From Bacillota bacterium (lineage in GTDB: Bacteria; Bacillota; Clostridia; Lachnospirales; Cellulosilyticaceae): a DNA stretch of 12,707 nucleotides. Made by a program: the position numbers and the translations under genes. The notes under the pieces were generated by a model. The model ran no database searches, was not told the DNA's origin, and saw only the letters and a list, made by a program, of their open reading frames with translations. The DNA is taken from contig JAEYNQ010000107.1 in the NCBI GenBank assembly GCA_023412455.1, positions 1 to 12,707 on the forward strand, written 5' to 3'. The stretch's first letter is position 1; every line of letters begins with the position of its first letter. Below are positions 1 to 6,977 of the stretch, in pieces.

Positions 1-106
1 TTGCGATGAAGAGTTTTTATTATTTGTTTCAAAATGCAGCTTGTGGCACGTTTGTTTTTTGTTTTGAGGAATATAAGCTTGGTGGAGTATGAGTTGAGCA
101 AAGCGT

Positions 107-1588
107 TTAATACTGATAAAGGAGATCTAAAGCACCTGTCTTAAGATTTTTGCGATAAACTTTGGAAGAAGTGATAGAATGTGTAGGTTCACGTTCTACA
201 ACCTTAAAGAAAACATAAGGACCTACCACTTCTATATTAGCATATTCAAAAGTGGGGCCTATTCTTGGTTCAAGCCTTCTTGAAAAGGGTGAAGGGGAAA
301 CGATCTCCATGCCATTTAGTACCATGGTTTGATAATCTGATTCAGTAATTAGGGGGGTTATGACATCGGAGTTAGTTAGATAAGCATAGGCACAGTTATC
401 TATAATAAAGTGCTGGTTTAGATGGATAGTGGGTAGATCTGTTTCTGTTAGCTTTCCATTTGTGAGATTAAATCTATAAACATTGGAGAGCTCTCCTGGG
501 TCATGATAAAGGATATATTTGTCTTGCCCAGAGCAGGTTACACGAAAGTCAGCACTAGTGGAAGCAGGGTATTCGTTATTAGGAAGTATTTGTCTTAGGT
601 TACTGCCATCTTTGCTCATGCACATAATACGACCATCATAGAAGATTTCAGCAGTTCCTTGATGGTAACCATGAGAAAAATAAATTTCATCATCCACTAT
701 TTGGAATGTTCTAATTTCCCTATAATATTGATCTCTAATAGTAAGGTCTCGGTCAGGATCAATATCAAATAAGCATCTCGAATGGCTTCCATCCGTATTC
801 ATACAATAGAGCTTAAGGCTTCCTTTAGACCTTTGTGAATAATCATTTTCTACCTCTCTGAAATAGATGGTACTATCTTCAAATTTAATAAATTCTCCTG
901 AAGCCGTTAGTATTTTTTGAGGATAGCTAGAGTGTTTTAGGTCAATGGAATAAAGGGTATCGTTGGATTTACAAATAATTAAATAGCCTAATTCTAAATC
1001 AATAGCAACAATAGTGCCATAGCCTATTTGAATGGGGTTTTCACCATTCATATCTAGGGCGTAAATACTACTATCATCATTAGCATCTGTGCCAAGGTAG
1101 AAATGCTCATTATAGATATTAATGTTACCACAATAAGGACCTTCAAATACAACAGTAGGTGTTTTATTTTCACTAAGGCAGTACATTTTATGGAGTACTG
1201 TATCTTCGTAATTATTTAAGGCATTAGATGAAGAGTCTGATACAGATGGTGAAGAATATTGAATGTAGTAAGTATTATCATTGTACTGGACATAGTGTCC
1301 ACCATTATTAATGATGATCTCAGTAGGTGTGCTAGAGGAACTATTACTATAGAACGGTTTATTTATGGATTCCATTTTCACAGGAGAAGGCTTGGGCAGA
1401 GAAGCAGTACTAGAACAGGAGGAAATTTCAGATAGAGTAGTATTACAAGAAGCACGAGGTAGGGAAACAGAATCAAAATCTGATGGAGCTGCGGATGATT
1501 TGTAAGTACAACGGGTAGATAGTATTACCAGAGCTAACAATAGCCCAGGTGTAAGTAGGTGCTTAACTTTATTTTTTATGCAGGGCAT
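107..1588 (-). CDS. Exported DUF5050/TolB-like beta-propeller protein, function unknown
   Basis: The protein is 493 aa when begun at the ATG at 1588, which has a strong upstream AGGAGG; the frame also opens at a TTG at 1606, but that codon abuts the ribosome binding site itself. Residues 11-25 form one hydrophobic segment ending STRC, with Cys27. This is a signal peptide or anchor; the Arg just before Cys makes a poor lipobox, so lipoprotein status is doubtful. A Ser/Thr/Pro-rich linker (about 31-89) follows. Then comes a series of blades of the pattern aromatic/hydrophobic-hydrophobic-x-x-D/N-x-x-G-x-x: IYALDMNGENPIQI at 175, LYSIDL at 212, LYCMNTDGS at 260, IMCMSKDGSNLRQI at 321, VYRFNL at 370 and VYRKNL at 477. 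Such repeats are typical of DUF5050/TolB-like propellers on the outer face of clostridial cells, where they are thought to bind ligands or wall components. No catalytic motif is seen. It appears monocistronic. Confidence 0.75.
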   Translation of the reverse strand: MPCIKNKVKHLLTPGLLLALVILSTRCTYKSSAAPSDFDSVSLPRASCNTTLSEISSCSSTASLPKPSPVKMESINKPFYSNSSSSTPTEIIINNGGHYVQYNDNTYYIQYSSPSVSDSSSNALNNYEDTVLHKMYCLSENKTPTVVFEGPYCGNINIYNEHFYLGTDANDDSSIYALDMNGENPIQIGYGTIVAIDLELGYLIICKSNDTLYSIDLKHSSYPQKILTASGEFIKFEDSTIYFREVENDYSQRSKGSLKLYCMNTDGSHSRCLFDIDPDRDLTIRDQYYREIRTFQIVDDEIYFSHGYHQGTAEIFYDGRIMCMSKDGSNLRQILPNNEYPASTSADFRVTCSGQDKYILYHDPGELSNVYRFNLTNGKLTETDLPTIHLNQHFIIDNCAYAYLTNSDVITPLITESDYQTMVLNGMEIVSPSPFSRRLEPRIGPTFEYANIEVVGPYVFFKVVEREPTHSITSSKVYRKNLKTGALDLLYQY

Positions 1589-1619
1589 TAGTATATTCCT
1601 CCTCAAATCTGTTAATACA

Positions 1620-1660
1620 TTTTAATATATTCAATATTTAAAATATTAAATATATTAAAA
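1620..1660. repeat. 41-bp near-perfect AT palindrome at the predicted start site
   Basis: The arms 1620-1639 and 1641-1660 are reverse complements except at one position (C1632 against A1648), around a single central A. The element begins at the last base of the predicted -10 and covers the predicted transcription start of the propeller gene, the position expected of a repressor operator. Only A/T pairs contribute, so it could also be a compositional artefact or DNA-bending tract. Confidence 0.5.
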
Positions 1661-1688
1661 TTATAACCTGATTTAAGGAGATAGTAAA
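1660..1688 (-). promoter_or_regulatory. Sigma-A type promoter for the propeller gene
   Basis: Read on the minus strand, TTTACT (1688-1683) and a perfect TATAAT (1665-1660) are separated by 17 nt. Transcription would begin near 1653, giving a leader of about 65 nt before the ATG at 1588. The -35 matches consensus at 4 of 6 positions. The region is AT-rich, so chance matches are possible, but spacing and -10 are ideal. Confidence 0.55.
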
Positions 1689-1814
1689 CGTCTTTATATA
1701 ACATAAGCCAAGCCGCTCATAGGACTTTAGTTATTTTTATGTGTAAAAGTCTGCAAATTACAAATCAATGGAAGTAATAGTTAATAACTCAATGCTAATG
1801 GAGGGGTTATATTT

Positions 1815-1865
1815 AAAAAGAGCTATACATAAGCCGATAAAATCAGCTAATGTACAGCTCTTTTT
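1815..1865 (-). terminator. Rho-independent terminator of the chemotaxis receptor gene
   Basis: Arms 1815-1834 and 1846-1865 pair at 18 of 20 positions around an 11-nt loop (1835-1845). The outer pairs are A5/T5, so a U-tract follows the stem on either strand. It begins 26 nt past the stop of the minus-strand receptor gene, which it most likely terminates. No plus-strand gene runs into it. Confidence 0.85.
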
Positions 1866-1891
1866 CTAATATCTAAGTTTAATTGATGCGT

Positions 1892-3421
1892 TTATTTCTG
1901 ATCACTATATGTAATTAATTCTTTGAGATTCATAGCTACTTGTTCAAGTGATTTAGCAGAAGCAAGGAGTTCATGACTTGCAGCAAAGGATTGTTCTACT
2001 GAAGCTGAGGTATAGTCTGCATTAGAAGACGTTTCCTTAGCCAACTCACTTAAGCTATTAATAAAGTCTTTGATAATTTGAGAGTCAACAGTTTGTTCTT
2101 GAGAAATATTACTAATTTTTTTAAGTGTATGTATAGTATTGTTTAAGTTATCAATAATCTTAGTATAAAAATCTTTGCTCTCTAAGACTATTTCAACTCC
2201 TTCGTCGATATTAGTGACTAAATTATCAACAGTGCCCCTATTTTGAAAGATATCGTTTAACTCAGTAGTTATATTTTTAAGAGCTCCTTGACTTTGAGTG
2301 GCTAACATACGAATTCTCTCAGCTACTACAGCAAACCCTTTTCCATACTCACCAGCTCTAGCCGCTTCAATGGAGGCATTAAGGGCTAATAGGTTAGTTT
2401 GGTAAGAAATACTTTGGATTTCAGATACAATTAAATCAATTTGCTTGGCTTTAGCATCAAGCTTTTGTGCACTATCATAAGCCATTTGTGCACCTTCTTT
2501 TATACTTAATATTTTTTGTGCAGCTATATCAATAGAAGATTTACCCTTAATAGCAGATTCTTTTAAAGCATTTGAATTAGTAATAGCAATATCACTAATT
2601 TCCTTCATTTTTTTAGTATCATTGCTTACATTATCTAATAATTCAATACTCTTATCTACATTTTCACAAGTTCTAACGGTTGAATCTAATACGGCAGAAG
2701 TATTTGTTGCAGTTATTTCTGTAGCTTCTTGTAAGTTTTGTGAAAGGGAAGTTATATTACTACTTGAGTCAATTAAAATATGAGAAGTTGCTTTAATTTC
2801 CTCTAAAACCTTTTCTAAATACTGCATAGAACTCATGATTTCAAATTCATTTTTGCTAGAACGCAGCATAAGGTGTTTTTGAACAATGGAGGCAATAAAA
2901 GCAATAAGACCACCAAAGGAAGTCATTTGGAGACGGATTATGAAGTCTGTTATATCTAAATTATAAATATCTTTTACCATAAAAAATGCGAGGATAGAAG
3001 TAACCATATTAACGGTTATGCCGAATAAAACCATTCTCCTTTCAATATAAAAGGAAGCAATAAATAACATAATGACAACAGTAGTCCAAATGTCATTGTA
3101 GGGAATGCAAATACAAAGGGCTAAATAATTACAAGAACCTGCTAAGATAACCACGTACCTAAAATACATTCTATAAAAGGTGTCATTATTTTTACCAAGA
3201 ATAGAGACAATGAGTAGAGAGACACCACTTATTGTAAAAATAATAAAGTTAAGTATTATTTTGTCCCAAGTACATCGATCCACTAAACCTAAAAGTTTCA
3301 GTCCCACATAAAAGAAAGAACCAAAAAAACTGCCTATAATGCACCACTTTGATATGACACGACTAAGGGTTACCTGATGATTGGATAGATTGGTTAGATA
3401 TATTTTTTCTATGGAATCCAT
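1892..3421 (-). CDS. Methyl-accepting chemotaxis protein with six-TM N-terminus
   Basis: The protein is 509 aa from the ATG at 3421, which follows GGGAGGTGG at good spacing; an in-frame ATG at 3463 lacks a comparable site and would add 14 residues. About six membrane helices are predicted (roughly 27-43, 54-76, 89-107, 110-127, 131-149, 164-181) with short loops, so there is no dCache or other extracytoplasmic sensor and no recognisable HAMP. A long coiled-coil cytoplasmic part follows. It holds the highly conserved receptor tip at about 335-374, including QTNLLALNASIEAARAGE and GFAVVAE, the hairpin that binds CheA/CheW. The usual EVRKLA continues here as RIRMLA. The C-terminus lacks a CheR-docking pentapeptide. 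Its role is to relay a signal sensed in or near the membrane to the CheA-CheY pathway; energy or redox taxis is possible but only an inference. It is transcribed alone and ends at the terminator at 1815-1865. Confidence 0.92.
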   Translation of the reverse strand: MDSIEKIYLTNLSNHQVTLSRVISKWCIIGSFFGSFFYVGLKLLGLVDRCTWDKIILNFIIFTISGVSLLIVSILGKNNDTFYRMYFRYVVILAGSCNYLALCICIPYNDIWTTVVIMLFIASFYIERRMVLFGITVNMVTSILAFFMVKDIYNLDITDFIIRLQMTSFGGLIAFIASIVQKHLMLRSSKNEFEIMSSMQYLEKVLEEIKATSHILIDSSSNITSLSQNLQEATEITATNTSAVLDSTVRTCENVDKSIELLDNVSNDTKKMKEISDIAITNSNALKESAIKGKSSIDIAAQKILSIKEGAQMAYDSAQKLDAKAKQIDLIVSEIQSISYQTNLLALNASIEAARAGEYGKGFAVVAERIRMLATQSQGALKNITTELNDIFQNRGTVDNLVTNIDEGVEIVLESKDFYTKIIDNLNNTIHTLKKISNISQEQTVDSQIIKDFINSLSELAKETSSNADYTSASVEQSFAASHELLASAKSLEQVAMNLKELITYSDQK

Positions 3422-3483
3422 AATTCCACCTCCCAATAAGGCATCTAGTAAAGCAATGTACATCTGAAAACTTAAATAAATTA

Positions 3484-3520
3484 ATTATATACTTAATATT
3501 TATAAAATTTAGTATATAAT
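3484..3520. repeat. AT-rich inverted repeat upstream of the receptor gene
   Basis: Arms 3484-3496 (ATTATATACTTAA) and 3508-3520 (TTTAGTATATAAT) match at 12 of 13 positions around an 11-nt spacer. The left arm contains the only good minus-strand -10 (TATAAT, 3489-3484), so a protein binding here could control the chemotaxis receptor gene. No regulator is identified. Confidence 0.4.
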
Positions 3521-3555
3521 TTATTTTACAATATCACTATATAAAACTCAACATA

Positions 3556-3570
3556 TTTTTGCGACAAAAA
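3556..3570 (-). promoter_or_regulatory. Spo0A-box-like motif upstream of the receptor gene
   Basis: The minus strand reads TTTTTGTCGCAAAAA, whose core TGTCGCA differs from the known 0A box TGTCGAA at one position and keeps the flanking T and A runs. It lies 135 bp upstream of the receptor start codon. A second 6-of-7 match, TGTCGAC, lies on the plus strand at 3629-3635 within TTTTTTGTCGACAC. It is a motif match only. Confidence 0.3.
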
Positions 3571-3644
3571 TAATTTATTGTTACAAAACATATATTACTT
3601 ATTAATAACAACGATAAATGACATTTTTTGTCGACACTTATTAG

Positions 3645-3785
3645 AAACAATTAGTGCGAAAAGTAAGATCAATTAACATCCATTCAATGATTGATAGTAA
3701 TACAAAAGATATTATAGAAATGACAGAACAGGTAGAGGCTCTCAATTTCATGGTGGATGAAATCAATAAATTGCTTAACCAATAA
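3645..3785 (+). pseudogene. Relic resembling the C-terminal end of a chemotaxis receptor
   Basis: After a stop at 3642-3644 the frame is open for 46 codons to TAA at 3783-3785. The only internal ATG with much reading frame after it (3687) has no ribosome binding site. The translation ends IIEMTEQVEALNFMVDEI then NKLLNQ, an amphipathic helix with the E-x-V/L-x-x-L-N-x-M-V pattern common at the extreme C-terminus of methyl-accepting chemotaxis proteins. It is not a copy of the tail of the intact receptor next door. The likeliest reading is the 3' end of a second receptor gene whose body has been lost; a chance or unrelated small peptide cannot be excluded. Confidence 0.35.
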
Positions 3786-3820
3786 GCTTGGTAACACATT
3801 TTTTGTATACAGATTGTCTG

Positions 3821-3848
3821 TTCAACACTAATGTACTAATGATATAAT
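3821..3848 (+). promoter_or_regulatory. Candidate promoter of the two-component operon, with tandem octamer repeat
   Basis: An extended -10, TGATATAAT, lies at 3840-3848, with a weak -35 TTCAAC at 3821-3826 and 16-nt spacing. The spacer is filled by a tandem repeat, ACTAATGT (3827-3834) then ACTAATGA (3835-3842). A reverse-complement copy ACATTAG lies at 3901-3907. Transcription would start near 3855, leaving a leader of about 110 nt. A second TATAAT at 3894-3899 has no good -35. Confidence 0.4.
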
Positions 3849-3965
3849 TAAAATTATTAAAAATAGTATAAATATTTTACTATATCTTAAAGCTATAATT
3901 ACATTAGCATGAAAGAGTCAAAGACCCTAGGGATAGAGCTCTAAGTAAAAGTAATGGGGTGAAAA

Positions 3966-5186
3966 ATGAATAAAATAGAAAGTTACATTATTTATGTAAT
4001 CAGTATGCTATTAGTAGTTACTAGTATCTACTTATTGGTTCAAGATACCAATTGGAATATGTATACCTATATACCCGTTATGTTTATTATGCTTAGTATC
4101 CTCTATACCGAGCTTTTGTTGGTGCCTCATAAAAAAACAAAGAATAAGCTTATTATAGTTTCTAGCTTTAACTTTTTAGTCATTACACTTATTGGTTTTT
4201 TTAGTATAGATAATGCGTATTGTGGGTTTTATTTTATCGTTATTTTTCAATTGCTCCGTTACTTTGGTATGAGGGTGGGCTTCCTGAGTACAGCTATAAG
4301 CTATGGAGTGACCAGCTTTGTAGCATTTATTCGTGTACCAGGCTTAAGGACTTTTTTGATGGAAAGTTTTGAGTTAATAGGCTTGTATAGTGGTTTTATT
4401 ATTTTTGCCAGTTTAGTGTGGTATATTATTGAACAAAATAAACAACTCATAAAAACGAAAAAAGCATTACTAGAAGAAAACTTACATAATGCCTACAACT
4501 ATGAGCAGCTTAAAAGAGCTTATGATGATTTAGAGGATTATACGATTATGAAGGAGCGTACAGCCCTTTCTAGAGAAATGCATGATACAGTAGGACATAC
4601 TTTGACAGCCGCTTTGGTGGAGCTAGAGGTATGTAAATTGCTTATGGATAAAGAGGTTAAAGAGAATGAGGTAAAAGAGGATCAAGTAGATAGGGAAAAA
4701 CGAGAAGTCATAGAGCATATCGAGCATATTTCAGAGGAAGTCAGAAGGGGTTTACAGACACTACGAACCACTGTAAGGCGGATAAAAAACGACTCCAATT
4801 GGATAGAGGAAATTTATCGCATCGGGGAGCAGCTCAGTAAATATACACCTATTCAAGTGATTTACCTTGTGGATCATCTAGAAGGAATACCTGTAGCACT
4901 ACTAAGGTGTATCTATAGATTATTACAAGAGGGCATTACCAATGGGATTAAGCATGGAAAGGCCACTGTATTTGTTCTAAAAGTAGAACGTAGTAAGGAG
5001 CAAATGCATATAGAGCTTACAGATAATGGACAAGGTGCCACGGGGTTTAAAAAAGGGTTTGGACTGATAGCCATGACGGAGCGGGTAGAAGCCTTAGGAG
5101 GAAGGATACTATTTGATAGTTACAAAGATGAAGGGTTTACAATCAAGGTGGATTTACCAATACAAGAAGGGAGTGAGCCCAAATGA
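3966..5186 (+). CDS. Sensor histidine kinase, NarL/DesK-type (HisKA_3)
   Basis: This 406-aa kinase starts at an ATG preceded by GGGGTG. Six membrane helices fill residues 7-156 with only short external loops, so sensing is probably within the membrane. A linker coiled coil (about 157-195) leads to the HisKA_3 dimerisation domain, whose H-box REMHDTVGHTL carries phospho-acceptor His206. A highly charged insert of Lys/Glu repeats (about 228-246) lengthens the dimerisation helices. The HATPase_c domain shows the N-box with Asn326 (QEGITNGIKHG), the G1 box DNGQG at 353-357 and the G2 box GFGLIAM at 364-370. It should autophosphorylate and pass the phosphate to the regulator encoded 4 bp inside its own end. 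Intramembrane-type kinases next to FtsX-type transporters commonly sense membrane stress or peptide antibiotics; the actual signal is unknown here. Confidence 0.93.
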   Translation: MNKIESYIIYVISMLLVVTSIYLLVQDTNWNMYTYIPVMFIMLSILYTELLLVPHKKTKNKLIIVSSFNFLVITLIGFFSIDNAYCGFYFIVIFQLLRYFGMRVGFLSTAISYGVTSFVAFIRVPGLRTFLMESFELIGLYSGFIIFASLVWYIIEQNKQLIKTKKALLEENLHNAYNYEQLKRAYDDLEDYTIMKERTALSREMHDTVGHTLTAALVELEVCKLLMDKEVKENEVKEDQVDREKREVIEHIEHISEEVRRGLQTLRTTVRRIKNDSNWIEEIYRIGEQLSKYTPIQVIYLVDHLEGIPVALLRCIYRLLQEGITNGIKHGKATVFVLKVERSKEQMHIELTDNGQGATGFKKGFGLIAMTERVEALGGRILFDSYKDEGFTIKVDLPIQEGSEPK

Positions 5187-5827
5187 AAATAGCCATTATA
5201 GATGATCAACAGTTGATTACAGAGGGGTTAAAAAGGATATTAGAAGCCTATGAAGATATGGAGGTCATAGCTACTGGTGCTAATGGAGAGGAAGCTATAG
5301 CTCTTTGTAAGACCTATGAAATAGATGTTTTGCTAATGGATATTCGTATGCCAGTAATGAATGGCGTAGAGGCTATTCAAGGCATTCGTACCTTTAACTC
5401 TTACCTAAAAATTATGATGCTGACCACTTTTGAAGATGAAGAGTATATAGTACAAGCTATGGCCAGTGGGGCTAATGGGTATTTGTTTAAAGATATTCCC
5501 TACGATAAACTGGTACAAGCTATTCGGGAAGTTTATAAAGGACAATTTTATATGCCTCAAAAGGTAGCCCAAGTACTGGCCCAAAATATTAGTAAGGTGA
5601 CTCAGTTTCAAGAAACAGCCAAAGCTATACAAGAGTATGGTTTAACGGAGAGGGAATGGGAGGTAGCTAAGATGCTACGAGATGGATTTAATAATAAGCA
5701 AATTGCTATGGCACTTTACATATCAGAAGGCACAGTGAAAAATTATGTCTCCAATATTTATGTGAAAACAGGGACAACGGATCGAAGCAGTTGCATGAGT
5801 CTTTTAAAAGACCAACTAAAGTCATAG
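5183..5827 (+). CDS. LuxR/NarL-family response regulator
   Basis: This 214-aa regulator overlaps the kinase gene by ATGA, so translation is coupled. Its receiver domain (1-120) has the acidic pair Asp7/Asp8, phospho-acceptor Asp53 in LLMDIRMP, Thr81 and Lys103. A short linker leads to the LuxR-type helix-turn-helix (about 152-205: LTEREWEVAKML, then NNKQIAMALYISEGTVKNYV). All receiver residues needed for phosphorylation are present. It is the obvious partner of the upstream kinase and likely controls the transporter genes that follow. The candidate target is the 38-bp inverted repeat found ahead of both transporter blocks, one copy of which overlaps the last codons of this gene. Confidence 0.93.
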   Translation: MKIAIIDDQQLITEGLKRILEAYEDMEVIATGANGEEAIALCKTYEIDVLLMDIRMPVMNGVEAIQGIRTFNSYLKIMMLTTFEDEEYIVQAMASGANGYLFKDIPYDKLVQAIREVYKGQFYMPQKVAQVLAQNISKVTQFQETAKAIQEYGLTEREWEVAKMLRDGFNNKQIAMALYISEGTVKNYVSNIYVKTGTTDRSSCMSLLKDQLKS

Positions 5828-5853
5828 GAGCATATGACCAGAGTTGGTTTTTT
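5811..5853 (+). terminator. Hairpin terminator, first copy of a 38-bp repeated inverted repeat
   Basis: Arm 5811-5826 (ACCAACTAAAGTCATA) pairs with 5833-5848 (TATGACCAGAGTTGGT) at 13 of 16 positions around a 6-nt loop, and TTTTTT runs to 5853. The left arm lies in the last codons and stop of the response regulator gene. An almost identical element of the same length is at 8722-8765. It acts plausibly as a terminator and may also be a protein-binding site. Confidence 0.75.
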
Positions 5854-5870
5854 ACTGAGTAGATGAGAGC

Positions 5871-5876
5871 TATACT
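5871..5876 (+). promoter_or_regulatory. Candidate -10 element for transporter block 2
   Basis: TATACT lies exactly 17 nt after the T-run of the hairpin and 24 nt before the start codon. There is no consensus -35; the position is occupied by the AGTTGGT arm and T-run, as expected for an activator-dependent promoter. The same arrangement recurs at 8783-8788. Confidence 0.4.
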
Positions 5877-5900
5877 ATTTTTATAGAAAGAAGGCTGTCT

Positions 5901-6962
5901 ATGCATAAAGCTTTAGGATGTAAAACCTATATGATTGGAAATAAAAAGAATGTAATAAGTTTTATTATAACCATTGTGGTTGCTATCACCATGTTAGGCC
6001 TTTCAAAAAGTGTTATTACCAGTGTAGAAGATGAGCATAAGTTATATTTCTTTGGAAGTCAGTATTACACCATTGTAGCCACAACGGATGAGGAATGCAT
6101 TGACCCAGCATTTGTAGAAAGAGGGAAAGACTTAAAGGAGGTGGAGCATGCCTATTATGTTAATACGGAATTTTTGCCAATTTATTCCTTAACAGGTTAT
6201 TGGGGAAGTAAACTTATTCATATAGAAAAATCAGGTATACAAGAAATCCTGCAGGCTATAGGAATAGAGTACGACTCTCAAGACATACCCTTAGAAGACA
6301 GGGGACAAATCATTACTTCCACCCGAATAGCTAAAAATTTAAAACTAATAAAGGGAGAAGCTATGCAAGAGGATGATCGGCTGATTTTTTATGATAGCTT
6401 TGAGAGTAACTTACTTGTTAGTTTCACACCTATAACAGCAACGAATCAAACAACAGCTAGTCTCTTTATTCCCAGAGAAGGCCAGCTGGAAGCCATGAAT
6501 AGTGCCCTAAGAGAGATTGTGCCTCAAAATTATAAGGTATATGATAGGGCTAGCTATGAAGCAAGTGACACATCTTTTATAGGAGGAACCTATACTACCT
6601 TTAATATTATTGTAATCCTTATAACTATCGCTTCTTCCATTGCTACAGGAGTATCTACCTATGTGCATTATAAAGGGAGGAGAGAAGAGGTGAGTGTTCT
6701 AAAGGCTATTGGCTATAGTGAGGAGGCCATTCTCCTAAGGGTGACAAAAGAAATATTGGCCATTATAGTAATAGGCACATGCTTGGGGATAGGGGCTTTG
6801 TTTGTAGTCATTTACTTAAGTAATCAGCTCATTATTTATCCTAATGCCTATATGCCTTTTAGAATAGATGCGAGAGTACTTTGCAGTATAGAGGTTATAC
6901 CCTTATGTATGCTTGCTTTTTCACTAACACCTACATGGATTTTATTAAAGACGGTGGATTAA
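5901..6962 (+). CDS. FtsX-type ABC transporter permease (four TM)
   Basis: This 353-aa subunit starts at an ATG preceded by AAAGAAGG. The N-terminal amphipathic stretch with NKK before the first helix matches the usual start of such permeases, so the upstream ATG is preferred over Met11. TM1 spans about 17-36. A roughly 190-residue extracytoplasmic domain follows, then three C-terminal helices (about 232-254, 283-305, 326-348) forming the FtsX domain. The cytoplasmic signature REEVSVLKAIGYSEEAIL at 261-278 is the typical coupling-helix region contacting the ATPase. The topology is that of LolC/LolE and MacB. It probably pairs with the second, different permease of this block around a dimer of the ATPase encoded 15 bp downstream. 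The exported substrate is unknown. Confidence 0.85.
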   Translation: MHKALGCKTYMIGNKKNVISFIITIVVAITMLGLSKSVITSVEDEHKLYFFGSQYYTIVATTDEECIDPAFVERGKDLKEVEHAYYVNTEFLPIYSLTGYWGSKLIHIEKSGIQEILQAIGIEYDSQDIPLEDRGQIITSTRIAKNLKLIKGEAMQEDDRLIFYDSFESNLLVSFTPITATNQTTASLFIPREGQLEAMNSALREIVPQNYKVYDRASYEASDTSFIGGTYTTFNIIVILITIASSIATGVSTYVHYKGRREEVSVLKAIGYSEEAILLRVTKEILAIIVIGTCLGIGALFVVIYLSNQLIIYPNAYMPFRIDARVLCSIEVIPLCMLAFSLTPTWILLKTVD

Positions 6963-6977
6963 AGAGAGGGAAAAAGA

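Larger units (their letters stand above)
3422..3965. other. Divergent intergenic region, 544 bp, strongly AT-rich
   Basis: This lies between the minus-strand receptor gene and the plus-strand kinase gene. It contains no complete convincing gene. It holds an AT inverted repeat, two Spo0A-box-like motifs, a relic-like reading frame, and a candidate promoter, each listed separately. No convincing -35/-10 pair could be fixed for the receptor gene: TATAAT occurs on the minus strand at 3489-3484 but without a recognisable -35. A perfect 10-bp palindrome TAGAGCTCTA at 3934-3943 lies just ahead of the kinase ribosome binding site. Confidence 0.7.

Noticed and set aside
3..92. Open plus-strand frame from the window edge, 29 codons to a TGA
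   Set aside because: It could be the tail of an upstream convergent gene, but it is short and shows no recognisable motif. No terminator between it and the minus-strand gene was found either.
1589..1606. TTG start six codons upstream for the propeller gene
   Set aside because: The codons after it are the AGGAGG of the ribosome binding site for the ATG at 1588.
1769..1870. 33-codon plus-strand frame starting at an ATG
   Set aside because: No ribosome binding site, and it runs through both arms of the strong terminator at 1815-1865, so it is best explained by the hairpin.
3422..3463. Upstream ATG at 3463 for the chemotaxis receptor
   Set aside because: No good ribosome site before it; GGGAGGTGG stands at proper distance from the ATG at 3421.
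5849..5900. Possible small antimicrobial-peptide gene between regulator and permease
   Set aside because: The gap holds only the T-run, the TATACT and the ribosome site; there is no leader peptide frame. The gap at 8760-8811 is the same.
5405..5906. Minus-strand open frames across the response regulator and the following gap
   Set aside because: They lie opposite a well-supported gene, have no ribosome binding site, and give no recognisable protein.
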